Below are positions 1 through 7,390 of a DNA stretch of 26,031 bases, one piece after another (within the stretch, counting starts at the first letter, position 1; each line of letters opens with the position of its first letter). A program made the translations under genes and the position numbers. The notes under the pieces were generated by a model. The model was not told where the DNA came from. It did not search any database and worked only from the letters and a program-made list of their open reading frames with translations. Source of the DNA: DATADF01 sp046263155 (GTDB lineage Bacteria; Actinomycetota; CADDZG01; WHSQ01); the NCBI GenBank assembly GCA_046263155.1, contig JBHELF010000111.1:1-26031 (forward strand), written 5' to 3'.

Positions 1-763
1 CAGGTGTCTCGTGGGCGTTGAGATGGATCGCGATGAGGAGGTCGGCCCCGAATTCGTTTGCGCGTCGAGCGCGCTCCGTGCTGTCGGGCGACTCGACGGC
101 CTCGCGAGTCAGCCCTACTTTCGCCCCTCTACCAATAAGCCTGTCCGCCAGTCGACTCGCGAGATCCCAGCAGACCTCGCTCTCGAGCAGCCCGGCGCGG
201 CCAACCTCTCCGTGGTCGCCTCCTCCGTGTCCCGGATCGATGACGATGGAGGCCTCGTGAATCCCACTTCGCTCGACACGCCTGAGCTCCTCGCGCAGGG
301 CCGCTGAGGCCCCCGTCACCGCGACGCGTAGTCCGATCAGGGCCGCGTGTGTGCGCGGGCCGAAGATTCCATCCTCGGAAACGGCGTATTCCTTTTGAAA
401 CAAGCGGACGGCCTCGGCCGTGTTGCGGCCGTAGATGCCGTCCTCGCGACCCGAGTCGAAGCCCAGTCCGTTCAGGCGTTGCTGGAGCGCGACCACGTCA
501 TCGCCTCTCACCGGGGGTTGCGTGAGGTAGAGAACCCGATCTCCCAGCCGAAAGGAGGCTTCGGCCAGCTCGGCCCACGTGTGTGGACCCACAATGCCGT
601 CGACCAGGATGTCCCGCCCCTGCTGGAAGGTTCGGATCGCGCGCGTGGTCGCGGGTCCGAAATGCCCGGCATTGTCATCGATGGGGTATCCGAGGTCGCG
701 GAGCCGCTCTTGAACCTCCGACACTTTCGGGGATCGATCTCCGGCCCGCAGCAGGTCGGTCAT
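1..763 (-). CDS. cwlM: CwlM-like N-acetylmuramoyl-L-alanine amidase, partial (C-terminus off left edge)
   Basis: The visible 254 residues contain two peptidoglycan-binding (PG_binding_1) repeats at about residues 8-66 and 86-143, each ending in a GI(V/F)GPxT-type motif, followed by an Amidase_3 domain. Three zinc ligands of that family are visible: H179 in IDPGHGG, E194 in LLESEV and H247 in IAIHLNAH. The catalytic glutamate would lie beyond the edge. There is no signal peptide, which fits mycobacterial CwlM, a cytoplasmic protein known to activate MurA when phosphorylated rather than to cut the wall. The ATG overlaps the stop of the upstream M23 gene (ATGA), so the two are translationally coupled. 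Whether this protein is an enzyme or a regulator cannot be decided here, because the zinc ligands are intact but export is not predicted. Confidence 0.88.
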   Translation of the reverse strand, partial: MTDLLRAGDRSPKVSEVQERLRDLGYPIDDNAGHFGPATTRAIRTFQQGRDILVDGIVGPHTWAELAEASFRLGDRVLYLTQPPVRGDDVVALQQRLNGLGFDSGREDGIYGRNTAEAVRLFQKEYAVSEDGIFGPRTHAALIGLRVAVTGASAALREELRRVERSGIHEASIVIDPGHGGGDHGEVGRAGLLESEVCWDLASRLADRLIGRGAKVGLTREAVESPDSTERARRANEFGADLLIAIHLNAHETP

Positions 764-1335
764 CGGCTGCGAGCCACGGCCGCGGCGTAGAGCCGTTTCA
801 TCAGTGGATAGGGGTTTATCCACCTCCCGTCGGGCCTTTGGATACCGATGTGGAGGTGATAGGTGAACTCGTTTGCATGCCCGGGATCGGATCCATATCC
901 GGTATTGCCCACGTGCCCAAGATGTTCACCTGCGGTAACGGGGATGCCTTCCGCTATGCCCGAAGCAAATGCCGCGAGGTGTGCGTAGAACCAGTAGTTG
1001 CCCTCGCCGTCGCGAATACCCACTCGCCAACCCGAGTAGAAGGTCCACCCGACGCGCTCGACGATGCCCCCTACTACGGCGCGCACCGGAGTCCCGGGCT
1101 CGGCGAAGATGTCGTTCCCCTCGTGCACGCCGACTTGGCGCCATCGCCCATCGATGAGGCGCATGCGCGGCGCGTGCCAGTCGTCTCCGAAGTTGATTAC
1201 GGAATACCAATTCGAGCGCGCTACGGGAAAGGCCTTTCCCGCCACCGCCACCGCGTCGAGATATCGAGCAGGTCCGCCGGCCGCGGACGGAGGAACCAGC
1301 AGGGCCACGAGAAGGAATGGAAGCAGGCGCCTCAT
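760..1335 (-). CDS. Secreted M23 family metallopeptidase (LytM-type)
   Basis: A 191-residue protein with an N-terminal signal peptide (two Arg, then a hydrophobic run to about residue 19) and an M23 domain from about residue 68. The zinc and catalytic residues are all visible: H71 and D75 in HEGND, H119 in YAHL, and H160/H162 in YHLHIG. It is therefore predicted to be an active endopeptidase acting on peptide cross-links outside the membrane. It sits between trxB and the CwlM-like gene and overlaps the latter by 4 nt. In mycobacteria thioredoxin (trxC) occupies this position, so the M23 gene is an unusual neighbour. The ATG has no Shine-Dalgarno sequence but has a TACGCT box 8 nt upstream. 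Family assignment is firm; the exact bond cleaved is not known. Confidence 0.9.
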   Translation of the reverse strand: MRRLLPFLLVALLVPPSAAGGPARYLDAVAVAGKAFPVARSNWYSVINFGDDWHAPRMRLIDGRWRQVGVHEGNDIFAEPGTPVRAVVGGIVERVGWTFYSGWRVGIRDGEGNYWFYAHLAAFASGIAEGIPVTAGEHLGHVGNTGYGSDPGHANEFTYHLHIGIQRPDGRWINPYPLMKRLYAAAVARSR

Positions 1336-1343
1336 AGAAAGCC

Positions 1344-1349
1344 AGCGTA
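1344..1349 (-). promoter_or_regulatory. Candidate -10 box for a leaderless M23 transcript
   Basis: TACGCT on the minus strand, separated by 8 nt from the ATG of the M23 gene, with no Shine-Dalgarno between them. This places a transcription start at or next to the ATG. No convincing -35 element is visible. Confidence 0.4.
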
Positions 1350-1385
1350 CTCAGGCGCGACCCAGGGCCGCGCGCCGGAGATCCG

Positions 1386-2315
1386 TTAGTGAGGCTGACC
1401 CTCGAGATACCGCTCGGCGTCCATGGCGGCCATGCAGCCCATGCCGGCGGCCGTGATCGCTTGCCGATAACGGAAGTCGACAACGTCCCCTGCCGCGAAG
1501 ACTCCGGGGGTCGAGGTCTGGGTGCTGTCGGCATCGGTCACGATGTACCCACCGTTCAGATCCAGCTGTCCCTCGAACAAGCCGGTGTTGGGAGTATGCC
1601 CAATCGCCACGAACACCCCACCGACCGGTAACTCCGATTCTTCACCGGTCTTGAGGTTCTTCAGCCGCACGCCGGCGACCTTTCCATTGCCGAAAATCTC
1701 GCTGACCACTGAATCCCAGACGAAGTCCACCTTTGGATTATCGAAGGCGCGCTGCTGCATGATCTTCGATGCACGAAGAGTGTCCCTTCGATGGACGATC
1801 GTGACCTTCGTAGCAAACTTCGTGAGGAAGGTTGCCTCCTCCACAGCGGAATCCCCGCCGCCGACCACGATCAGCTCTTGGTCCCTGAAGAAGAACCCGT
1901 CACAAGTAGCACACGTAGATACGCCGTGACCCAGAAGCTCGCGTTCGCCGGGGACTCCCAGCATTCGTGCGGAGGCTCCTGTAGAGATGATCACTGCTCG
2001 GGCACCGTAGGAGCGATCGCTCGTCTCAACCACAAGCGGGCTTGCGGAGAAGTTCACGCTGGTTGCGTTGTCCGTAGCGAACTCGGCACCAAAGCGGGCG
2101 GCCTGCTTCCGCATCCGCTCCATGAGATCCGGCCCCATAATCCCGTCGACAAACCCGGGGTAGTTCTCGACGTCCGTCGTGAGCATTAGTTGTCCACCCG
2201 CCTCGATCCCCTCGATCACAACAGGAGCGAGATCCGCGCGCGCGGCGTAAACCGCCGCGGTTAGACCGGCGGGCCCGGACCCGACGATGACAACATCGCG
2301 AGACGCGTCCGTCAT
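1386..2315 (-). CDS. trxB: Thioredoxin-disulfide reductase
   Basis: NADPH-dependent flavoenzyme that reduces thioredoxin in the cytoplasm. With the chosen start it has 309 residues, usual for the low-molecular-weight class. Visible motifs: the FAD-binding GSGPAG near residue 12, the redox-active CATC at C135/C138, the NADPH-binding GGGDSA, the phosphate-binding HRRDTLRAS and the C-terminal FAAGDV. Two further in-frame starts lie upstream (GTG at 2324, ATG at 2321). The ATG at 2315 was preferred because TAGTGT lies 7 nt before it, matching a pattern seen at other genes here. The gene follows the anti-sigma gene by a short gap. No thioredoxin gene follows, unlike trxB2-trxC in mycobacteria, so the partner must be encoded elsewhere. 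Confidence 0.95.
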   Translation of the reverse strand: MTDASRDVVIVGSGPAGLTAAVYAARADLAPVVIEGIEAGGQLMLTTDVENYPGFVDGIMGPDLMERMRKQAARFGAEFATDNATSVNFSASPLVVETSDRSYGARAVIISTGASARMLGVPGERELLGHGVSTCATCDGFFFRDQELIVVGGGDSAVEEATFLTKFATKVTIVHRRDTLRASKIMQQRAFDNPKVDFVWDSVVSEIFGNGKVAGVRLKNLKTGEESELPVGGVFVAIGHTPNTGLFEGQLDLNGGYIVTDADSTQTSTPGVFAAGDVVDFRYRQAITAAGMGCMAAMDAERYLEGQPH

Positions 2316-2322
2316 GCTCATC

Positions 2323-2328
2323 ACACTA
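2323..2328 (-). promoter_or_regulatory. Candidate -10 box for leaderless trxB
   Basis: TAGTGT on the minus strand, 7 nt upstream of the ATG at 2315. No Shine-Dalgarno is present. A TTGACT hexamer lies directly before it, far too close to serve as its -35. Confidence 0.3.
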
Positions 2329-2365
2329 AAGTCAACGGGCGCGTGGGGCCTTTATTCCAGATGGG

Positions 2366-3262
2366 CTAGCGGCGAACGATGCCCGATATCGACTGAAGCG
2401 CAACGGCGCATGAGTCGCGCGGCCAGATCCAGATCGTGTAGTTGTCGAGGGGGCCGCGTGGGTTATTGCTCCACAGGAAACCCAGTATCAGCACCCGCTG
2501 CTTGTCGTATCTGCCGAAGGCTCCGTAAACCGGAGCGATCCGCGCATACCCACCGGCAAAGACGGTGCCCGCGCATTCCGAGATGACGTCTTCGCCTGCC
2601 TGGTCGGTGAGTGCCGAGAGCATCGGATCTCTGTAGGCGTCCAGATCACCCAGGCGCGCCGCCCGCTGCTCGGTCCCGGCTCCGGTATCTGTCGTCATCT
2701 CGAGCGAGGCGTTCTCCAGGCTCCGCCTTGGAGCCGAGAAGCCGTCGCGTCCGAGCCGCTGCAGATCCCCGACTGCGAGCGTCCCCGCGCGTCGATCGAA
2801 CACGGGCTCCACCGGGACCACCTGCGCGTCGAGCGCCTCGCCCCCTCCGGCCGCAGGAGCCTCAGCCGCGGATCTTTGGGTTTGGCCGGCGCTGTCCTCG
2901 CCGGTCACGGTTCCTCCGAAGTCGATCTGAGCGAGGGACACGACGACGATCGCCAACAGAGCGGCGGCTCCGAGGGCCGGCGCGAGGCGCGCAAGTAAGG
3001 GACGACGCAAAGTGACGACTTCCGCGGTGGGCCGCGACTCGCCCGCCCCCGCCGCGTTCAAGCCGGCGCGCAGTCTGGATCGCTCGCCGGTCGTGAGCTG
3101 CTCAACGGGTGCCAGCAACATGCGCAGCCCCGCCTCCTCGCGGCGGCATTCGGCGCAACCGCGCAGATGGGTCACGACGGCCTGCTCGGTTGCGGGGTCG
3201 AGGGTGCCCTCGAGATGCGGCCGCAGCAGTTCGCCTACGGTGGAGTGCTCTAGTTCGGTCAT
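2366..3262 (-). CDS. Zinc-finger (ZAS) anti-sigma factor, membrane-anchored
   Basis: A 298-residue protein with the anti-sigma zinc signature H32-x3-C36-x2-C39, a single membrane segment at about residues 93-111, and an outside domain of about 185 residues rich in Ala/Gly near the membrane. The known role of such proteins is to hold the cognate ECF sigma factor at the membrane until a signal releases it. Its ATG overlaps the stop of the sigma gene (ATGA), which pairs the two. The position matches Rv3912/RsmA next to sigM in Mycobacterium, but the external domain is larger and I do not recognise its fold. The outer part ends in a short region with two Cys (DSCAVAL and an upstream ECAG) that might form a disulfide; that is inference. 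Confidence 0.85.
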   Translation of the reverse strand: MTELEHSTVGELLRPHLEGTLDPATEQAVVTHLRGCAECRREEAGLRMLLAPVEQLTTGERSRLRAGLNAAGAGESRPTAEVVTLRRPLLARLAPALGAAALLAIVVVSLAQIDFGGTVTGEDSAGQTQRSAAEAPAAGGGEALDAQVVPVEPVFDRRAGTLAVGDLQRLGRDGFSAPRRSLENASLEMTTDTGAGTEQRAARLGDLDAYRDPMLSALTDQAGEDVISECAGTVFAGGYARIAPVYGAFGRYDKQRVLILGFLWSNNPRGPLDNYTIWIWPRDSCAVALQSISGIVRR

Positions 3263-3834
3263 GTCACATCCTTTGACGAACTCGACGAGGTGCTGGGTTC
3301 CACCAAATCGGCGAGCTTTCGCCGCCCCCGGCTGATGCGGGACTTGACCGTACCGATGTTGGTCTGCGTAATCCGAGCGATCTGCTCGTAGGGCACGCCC
3401 GCAACATCGTGCAGCAGGACCGCCTCCCGATAGTCGTCCGAGAGCTGCTCGAGGGCCCGGGCGAGGTCGATGCGTTGGGTTGCTTGTTCGTCGACTCGGC
3501 TAGGGCCGGGAGGGTCGATCTCGCCCAAATCGTCTCCCTCGCGCTGCCAGCGCTTTCGCTTCCGCAGGAGGTCGCGGCTCGTGTTCATGCCGATTCGATA
3601 CAGCCAGGTGGAGAACGCAGATTCCCCGCGAAACGTACTCGCCTGGCGGAAGACCGTGAGCAATGTCTCCTGGGTTGCATCGAGCGCGTCTCCCCTGTCT
3701 CCCAGCACCCGATGGGCGAGGGTGAAGATCTTGTCTTCGTGACGCTGCACGAGGATCGTGAACGCGGCCTGGTCTCCTTCCGCCACTCGTTCCAGCAGAC
3801 CCTCATCCGAAAGTTCCCCGAGATCAGGACGCAA
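3259..3834 (-). CDS. sigM: ECF RNA polymerase sigma factor, SigM-like
   Basis: Sigma region 2 is clear (LVQRHEDKIFTLAHRVLGD, then DATQETLLTVFRQ and FSTWLYRIGMN), as is region 4 with its helix-turn-helix (LSDDYREAVLLHDVAG, then IGTVKSRISRGRRKLADL). A TTG at 3834 gives 191 residues, the usual ECF length; it is preceded at 9 nt by GGCGAGG and overlaps the kinase stop by 11 nt. The first ATG in frame (3957) would add a Cys-rich tail of 41 residues that lies entirely over the kinase C-terminus and looks like shadow coding. The gene sits between the kinase and the anti-sigma factor, in the place of mycobacterial sigM (Rv3911). The SigM name rests on synteny. The start is the least certain part. Confidence 0.88.
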   Translation of the reverse strand: MRPDLGELSDEGLLERVAEGDQAAFTILVQRHEDKIFTLAHRVLGDRGDALDATQETLLTVFRQASTFRGESAFSTWLYRIGMNTSRDLLRKRKRWQREGDDLGEIDPPGPSRVDEQATQRIDLARALEQLSDDYREAVLLHDVAGVPYEQIARITQTNIGTVKSRISRGRRKLADLVEPSTSSSSSKDVT

Positions 3835-5281
3835 GGAAGCGAACCTCGCCGATAGATAGCTGGAGCGCAGGAGGAAGGCGCACACACCACAGCAACCAGT
3901 AGCGCGCGCTGTGAGGTGAGATCTCGATGGTTTGTCGTTCCCGAGCGGATGCCACATTCGTCAGTTCCTGGAAATCGGATTCGTCTGCGCCGAGCTCGTC
4001 GGCGGCCCGCACCTCGAGTTCGTATCCGGGCGTCGGAGACGCGATCTCGATCGTCGAGACCTCCGCGGGCGCGCCTAAATCGAATACGAGACCGACCCCT
4101 GCCTTACCGACGAGATCCAAGGAGGCCTCGTATTGCGACGTGATCCATGTCGTCGAGGAGTCGCCGTCTGCGGCGAGAGCCGCCAGCTCTTCGTGCTCTT
4201 GTCCATCGTCGCCGTGAGGGTCGAAGGATTTGACCTGCATAACGCGAATCACCTCCCCGCCCCCAGTCTCAGTCGGCGACTCGTTATTCCCTTCACGTAC
4301 CAAACTCAGAGCCAACACGACAGCGATAAGCACCGACACCACCACTCCCACCATCCAGCGCGTGTCGCGGGGGCCGGACGCAGCGGGCGAGGAATCGGCG
4401 CCGCGAGCCGCAGCCGGTTGGGAGGTCGTCGCCACAGACCTGCCGTCTCTGATGCCGGCGGCGCGGCGCAAGGCTTGTCCCATCTCGGCGGCGGTCTGAA
4501 ATCTCGCCTCCGGGTCCTTTTCGAGAGCCTTCAGAATGACGCTCTCGAGCGGCCGCGGAACTCCCGCGCGCATGCTGCGCGGGGGGGTTGGCTGTTTTTG
4601 AACATGCAGCATGGCCGTGGCCACGGCGCTGTCCGCGACGAACGGGGGCCGGCCCACGAGGAGCTCGTAGAGCAGTATCCCCAACGAATAGAGATCGGAG
4701 CGCTCATCGGGGTCCTGACCCTGTGCTTGTTCGGGCGAGAGGTAAGCAACGGTCCCCAAGATCAGACCCGTAGTCGTGATGTCCTTCGTCGCGAAGGCCG
4801 CCTTGGCGATACCGAAGTCTCCGACCTTGAGCAGGTCTTCGTCGGCCAGCAGCACGTTTCCCGGTTTCAGATCACGGTGGATAACCCCCGCGGCATGTGC
4901 GAACTCCAATGCGGCGCAGATCTCGCTGCCGATTGCCGCGACGCGGTCCGGAGATGGAGAGGCGCGACCGGTGAGCAGGTTTGCCAGCGTGCCTCCCGTG
5001 CACAACTCCATCACGATGTAGTGCTGCGGCTGCTCGGCCTCTTGTGAGCCCGAGTCATAGATCGCGACGATGTTCGGGTGCGTTAGCCGCGCCGCGGCCA
5101 GGGCCTCCCTCTGAAAGCGCTCGACGAAGCCCGCGTCGGCTGCTAGGTGATCGTGAAGAATTTTGACGGCCACGGGTCGCGCGAGGACCTCGTCTCGAGC
5201 GCGCCAGACGGTGGCCATCCCGCCGCGAGCGAGGACCGACTCAAGCGCGTAGCGTCGTCCGAGAATGGAAGGCTCTGGCAT
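3824..5281 (-). CDS. Transmembrane Ser/Thr protein kinase with external discoidin-like domain
   Basis: A 485-residue protein. The kinase domain spans about residues 10-275 and keeps every catalytic landmark: glycine loop LARGGMATVW, K40 in VAVK, D137 in HRDLKPGN, D155 in DFG, and YLSPEQ for the APE segment. A membrane helix at about 308-328 leads to an external domain of about 157 residues. That domain carries FDPHGDDGQEHEE, an AxDGDxxTxW motif, GVGLVFDLG and a beta-rich tail, the pattern I recall from the C-terminal domain of actinobacterial MviN (Rv3910) and related to F5/8-type folds. It lies two genes downstream of murJ and overlaps the sigma gene. Likely targets such as CwlM or MurJ are inference from mycobacterial biology. 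The ATG has TAGCAT 7 nt upstream and no Shine-Dalgarno. Confidence 0.92.
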   Translation of the reverse strand: MPEPSILGRRYALESVLARGGMATVWRARDEVLARPVAVKILHDHLAADAGFVERFQREALAAARLTHPNIVAIYDSGSQEAEQPQHYIVMELCTGGTLANLLTGRASPSPDRVAAIGSEICAALEFAHAAGVIHRDLKPGNVLLADEDLLKVGDFGIAKAAFATKDITTTGLILGTVAYLSPEQAQGQDPDERSDLYSLGILLYELLVGRPPFVADSAVATAMLHVQKQPTPPRSMRAGVPRPLESVILKALEKDPEARFQTAAEMGQALRRAAGIRDGRSVATTSQPAAARGADSSPAASGPRDTRWMVGVVVSVLIAVVLALSLVREGNNESPTETGGGEVIRVMQVKSFDPHGDDGQEHEELAALAADGDSSTTWITSQYEASLDLVGKAGVGLVFDLGAPAEVSTIEIASPTPGYELEVRAADELGADESDFQELTNVASARERQTIEISPHSARYWLLWCVRLPPALQLSIGEVRFLAS

Positions 5282-5288
5282 TTAGGGG

Positions 5289-5294
5289 ATGCTA
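5289..5294 (-). promoter_or_regulatory. Candidate -10 box for leaderless kinase transcript
   Basis: TAGCAT on the minus strand, 7 nt before the kinase ATG, in the 18-nt gap after the small upstream gene. There is no Shine-Dalgarno sequence in that gap and no recognisable -35. Confidence 0.4.
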
Positions 5295-5299
5295 GTTGT

Positions 5300-5731
5300 C
5301 TACTGGGCCGTCGCGGTTCCTTCGGCCGTTGCTTTAGCCCAGTCCTTCATGAATCCCACACGCCCAACCACGATTGTTTTCGCCGTGCGCTTGAGCTTGA
5401 TCGTTATCAAGCCACCGGGTTCGATCCCGGTTCCCTTACGCACTAATTTCGCGCCGCCGTAGCCGAACTCCTCGATGGTTCCGGCGGCCAGCTCGTAGAT
5501 CTGTTGGTCGGTGAACCGATTTGGATCCGCGGTGCCCTCGGTCACTCTGGTCGAGACCACATTCGCGATCTCGTCGGCGGCCGAATCAAGGCCGAAGATA
5601 TTCACCGCGATCGATCCCCCATCGAAGATCACCACGACAAGGATTCCCACGAAGATGACCATCTTTATGAGCCAGTCGGCGACGATCCCGCGCTCGTCCT
5701 TAAGAATTTTCATTGCTTGATTATCGACCAC
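5300..5731 (-). CDS. Small single-pass membrane protein, TadE/pilin-like
   Basis: A 143-residue protein with a short cytoplasmic start containing KDERGIVA, one hydrophobic helix at about residues 20-45 (WLIKMVIFVGILVVVIF), a conserved-looking amphipathic stretch and an external domain of about 90 residues with two short beta-rich stretches. The ERGxVA motif directly before the helix is the layout of TadE-like minor pilins, but I cannot confirm the family. The start is GTG at 5731, with CAGGGG about 6 nt upstream; the ATG at 5713 lacks such a site. It lies between murJ and the kinase gene, the point where the two domains are joined in mycobacterial MviN. Its role is unknown: a pseudopilin or a MurJ/kinase accessory subunit are both possible. 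Confidence 0.72.
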   Translation of the reverse strand: MVDNQAMKILKDERGIVADWLIKMVIFVGILVVVIFDGGSIAVNIFGLDSAADEIANVVSTRVTEGTADPNRFTDQQIYELAAGTIEEFGYGGAKLVRKGTGIEPGGLITIKLKRTAKTIVVGRVGFMKDWAKATAEGTATAQ

Positions 5732-5752
5732 AGTGACCCCTGCCCGTAGGGA

Positions 5753-7390
5753 TCATCCTGACTTTTGGCGCCGCAGGAGGCCCTTGACAAAATCGAGCTC
5801 GGGGACGCGCAGTAACTGTGCAAGGAGAAGGTAGACCCCCGCGCCGACAGCCACCGGGATCGCCAAGGCCACCGCCTCTCCTAGCCACCCGCCAAAGGGA
5901 TCCGTGGGCATCCCTCGGTTGATCGCCCAGACAACAACTCCCATGCCCAGGGCGGCTGCGCCGATGCGGACTCCGGAGTCGATCACCCGCCGACCGTCCA
6001 GGCCTCCGATCCTTCGACCCAAGGCCCGCGCCTGAAGGATGACTCCGAAGACGTAGGCACTGGCGTGACCGGCGGCCAGGCCGCGCACGCCCAACACGGC
6101 AAACATCGGGATATTGATGGCGATATTGAGAGCCACCGCCGCGCAATTGATCAAGAAGGGCGTCCGCGTGTCTTGAAGGGCGTAGAAGGCTCGCAGGAAG
6201 AGCTGAAACAAGGCGAAGGGCACGAGCCCGATCATGAATAGTCGAAGAACGCCAGCGACCAGCTCGGTGGATGCCGCAGTCATGACACCGTGCTCGATGA
6301 GAACGCGCACGATCGGTTCCCCGAGCACGAGGAAGCCGACCGCGGACGGAAGGATGAGAAACAGGGTGGAGCGTATGCCCGTGGAGAGACGTTCTCGGAA
6401 CCGGTCCCAGCGCTCATTTACCGCATGCTCGCTCATGCTCGGGAGCAATGCGGTCGTAAGCGAGACGGCAAACAAGCCGTGAGGCAACAAGAAGAAGGTA
6501 AACGCGAACACGTAGGCTGAATAACCGCCGGTCTGGGCATTGGCCAAGATCTGCACGATCAGATAGCCGACTTGATTGGCGATGACATATCCGACTACGA
6601 AGACCGATAGGCGCAGCAACTTCTTCACCGAGGGGTGATCGGGCGAGAAGGTCAGCTTGTAGCGACCCAGGCCTCGTAAGGCGGGAAGCTGCACCAGCGC
6701 CATAACGGCCACCCCCGCCGTTGTGCCCAATCCCATCAGCAGCATCTGCGGTCGAGTCACCGCGGAGAGGCCGCCGATGCTCCCGGAGGCCTCTCGCAGC
6801 CAGATGAATGCCGCGATGACCGTCACATTGTTGAGGATCGGTGTGTACATGGGGACCGCGAAACGGTTATGGGAATTGAGAAGTCCTGCCGTCATTGCAG
6901 CCAGTGCGTAGAAAACGATCTGCGGGATGAAGAGGCGAAGAAGGAAGGTTAGGATCTCATGTTGCAGAGCAGCCTGCGTGCCCTCCAGACGACTCGTGTA
7001 GATATGCGCGAGCCAAGGCGCGCCCAGCACTCCAAGAAGGGTTACAAGTAGGAGGAGCGCGAGCGACAAGTTGATGATGGCACTGGCGATCTCCCACGCG
7101 CGCTCATGGCCTTCCCGCTCACGCAACTCCACGAACACGGGGACGAAAACCGAGGTGAGAACTCCGCCGAGGATGAGTTCATAGATGATGTTCGGGGCCG
7201 TGTTGCCGAGATTGTAGGTATCCGTTAGCCGCCCGGATTCGACCACTCCCAAGGCCGACGCGATGGCTACGACGCGAGCGAGGCCCGTCGCGCGCGAGAG
7301 AACGGTGCCGATGGTCATCACCGCTGTGGCGCGCGCTAGAGATGGACGCTGCTCAGGTTGGTCTGCCGGTTCGTCTGGGGTTGCGGTCAA
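5753..7390 (-). CDS. murJ: MurJ/MviN lipid II flippase
   Basis: A 545-residue polytopic membrane protein with about 14 helices. The N-terminal signature RATAVMTIGTVLSRATGLAR is typical of MurJ/MviN. It moves lipid II across the cytoplasmic membrane for peptidoglycan synthesis. The length matches a stand-alone flippase: the long C-terminal extension (pseudokinase, membrane helix, external domain) found in mycobacterial MviN is absent, and the equivalent parts lie in the kinase gene downstream. The start is TTG at 7390, overlapping the stop of the upstream DUF6049 gene as TTGA; an ATG at residue 25 is an alternative but would cut into the first helix region. The C-terminus ends in a short basic tail (LLRRQKSG). 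Confidence 0.95.
   Translation of the reverse strand: MTATPDEPADQPEQRPSLARATAVMTIGTVLSRATGLARVVAIASALGVVESGRLTDTYNLGNTAPNIIYELILGGVLTSVFVPVFVELREREGHERAWEIASAIINLSLALLLLVTLLGVLGAPWLAHIYTSRLEGTQAALQHEILTFLLRLFIPQIVFYALAAMTAGLLNSHNRFAVPMYTPILNNVTVIAAFIWLREASGSIGGLSAVTRPQMLLMGLGTTAGVAVMALVQLPALRGLGRYKLTFSPDHPSVKKLLRLSVFVVGYVIANQVGYLIVQILANAQTGGYSAYVFAFTFFLLPHGLFAVSLTTALLPSMSEHAVNERWDRFRERLSTGIRSTLFLILPSAVGFLVLGEPIVRVLIEHGVMTAASTELVAGVLRLFMIGLVPFALFQLFLRAFYALQDTRTPFLINCAAVALNIAINIPMFAVLGVRGLAAGHASAYVFGVILQARALGRRIGGLDGRRVIDSGVRIGAAALGMGVVVWAINRGMPTDPFGGWLGEAVALAIPVAVGAGVYLLLAQLLRVPELDFVKGLLRRQKSG

Noticed and set aside
816..824. TTATCCACC, one mismatch from a DnaA box
   Set aside because: Single copy inside the M23 coding region, no cluster and no AT-rich region; not an origin.
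347..1389. Plus-strand open frames opposite the CwlM-like and M23 genes
   Set aside because: They are antisense to well-supported domains and have no recognisable features.
2190..2198. TTGTCCACC, one mismatch from an actinobacterial DnaA box
   Set aside because: Isolated and within trxB coding sequence.
3835..3957. N-terminal extension of the sigma factor from the ATG at 3957
   Set aside because: It lies fully over the kinase C-terminus in another frame and encodes a Cys-rich stretch unlike ECF sigma N-termini.
5415..5430. tRNA T-arm look-alike (CCGGG, TTCGAT loop, CCCGG)
   Set aside because: The loop has six bases rather than seven, no matching acceptor strand, D-arm or anticodon arm is found at the right distance, and it lies inside the TadE-like gene.
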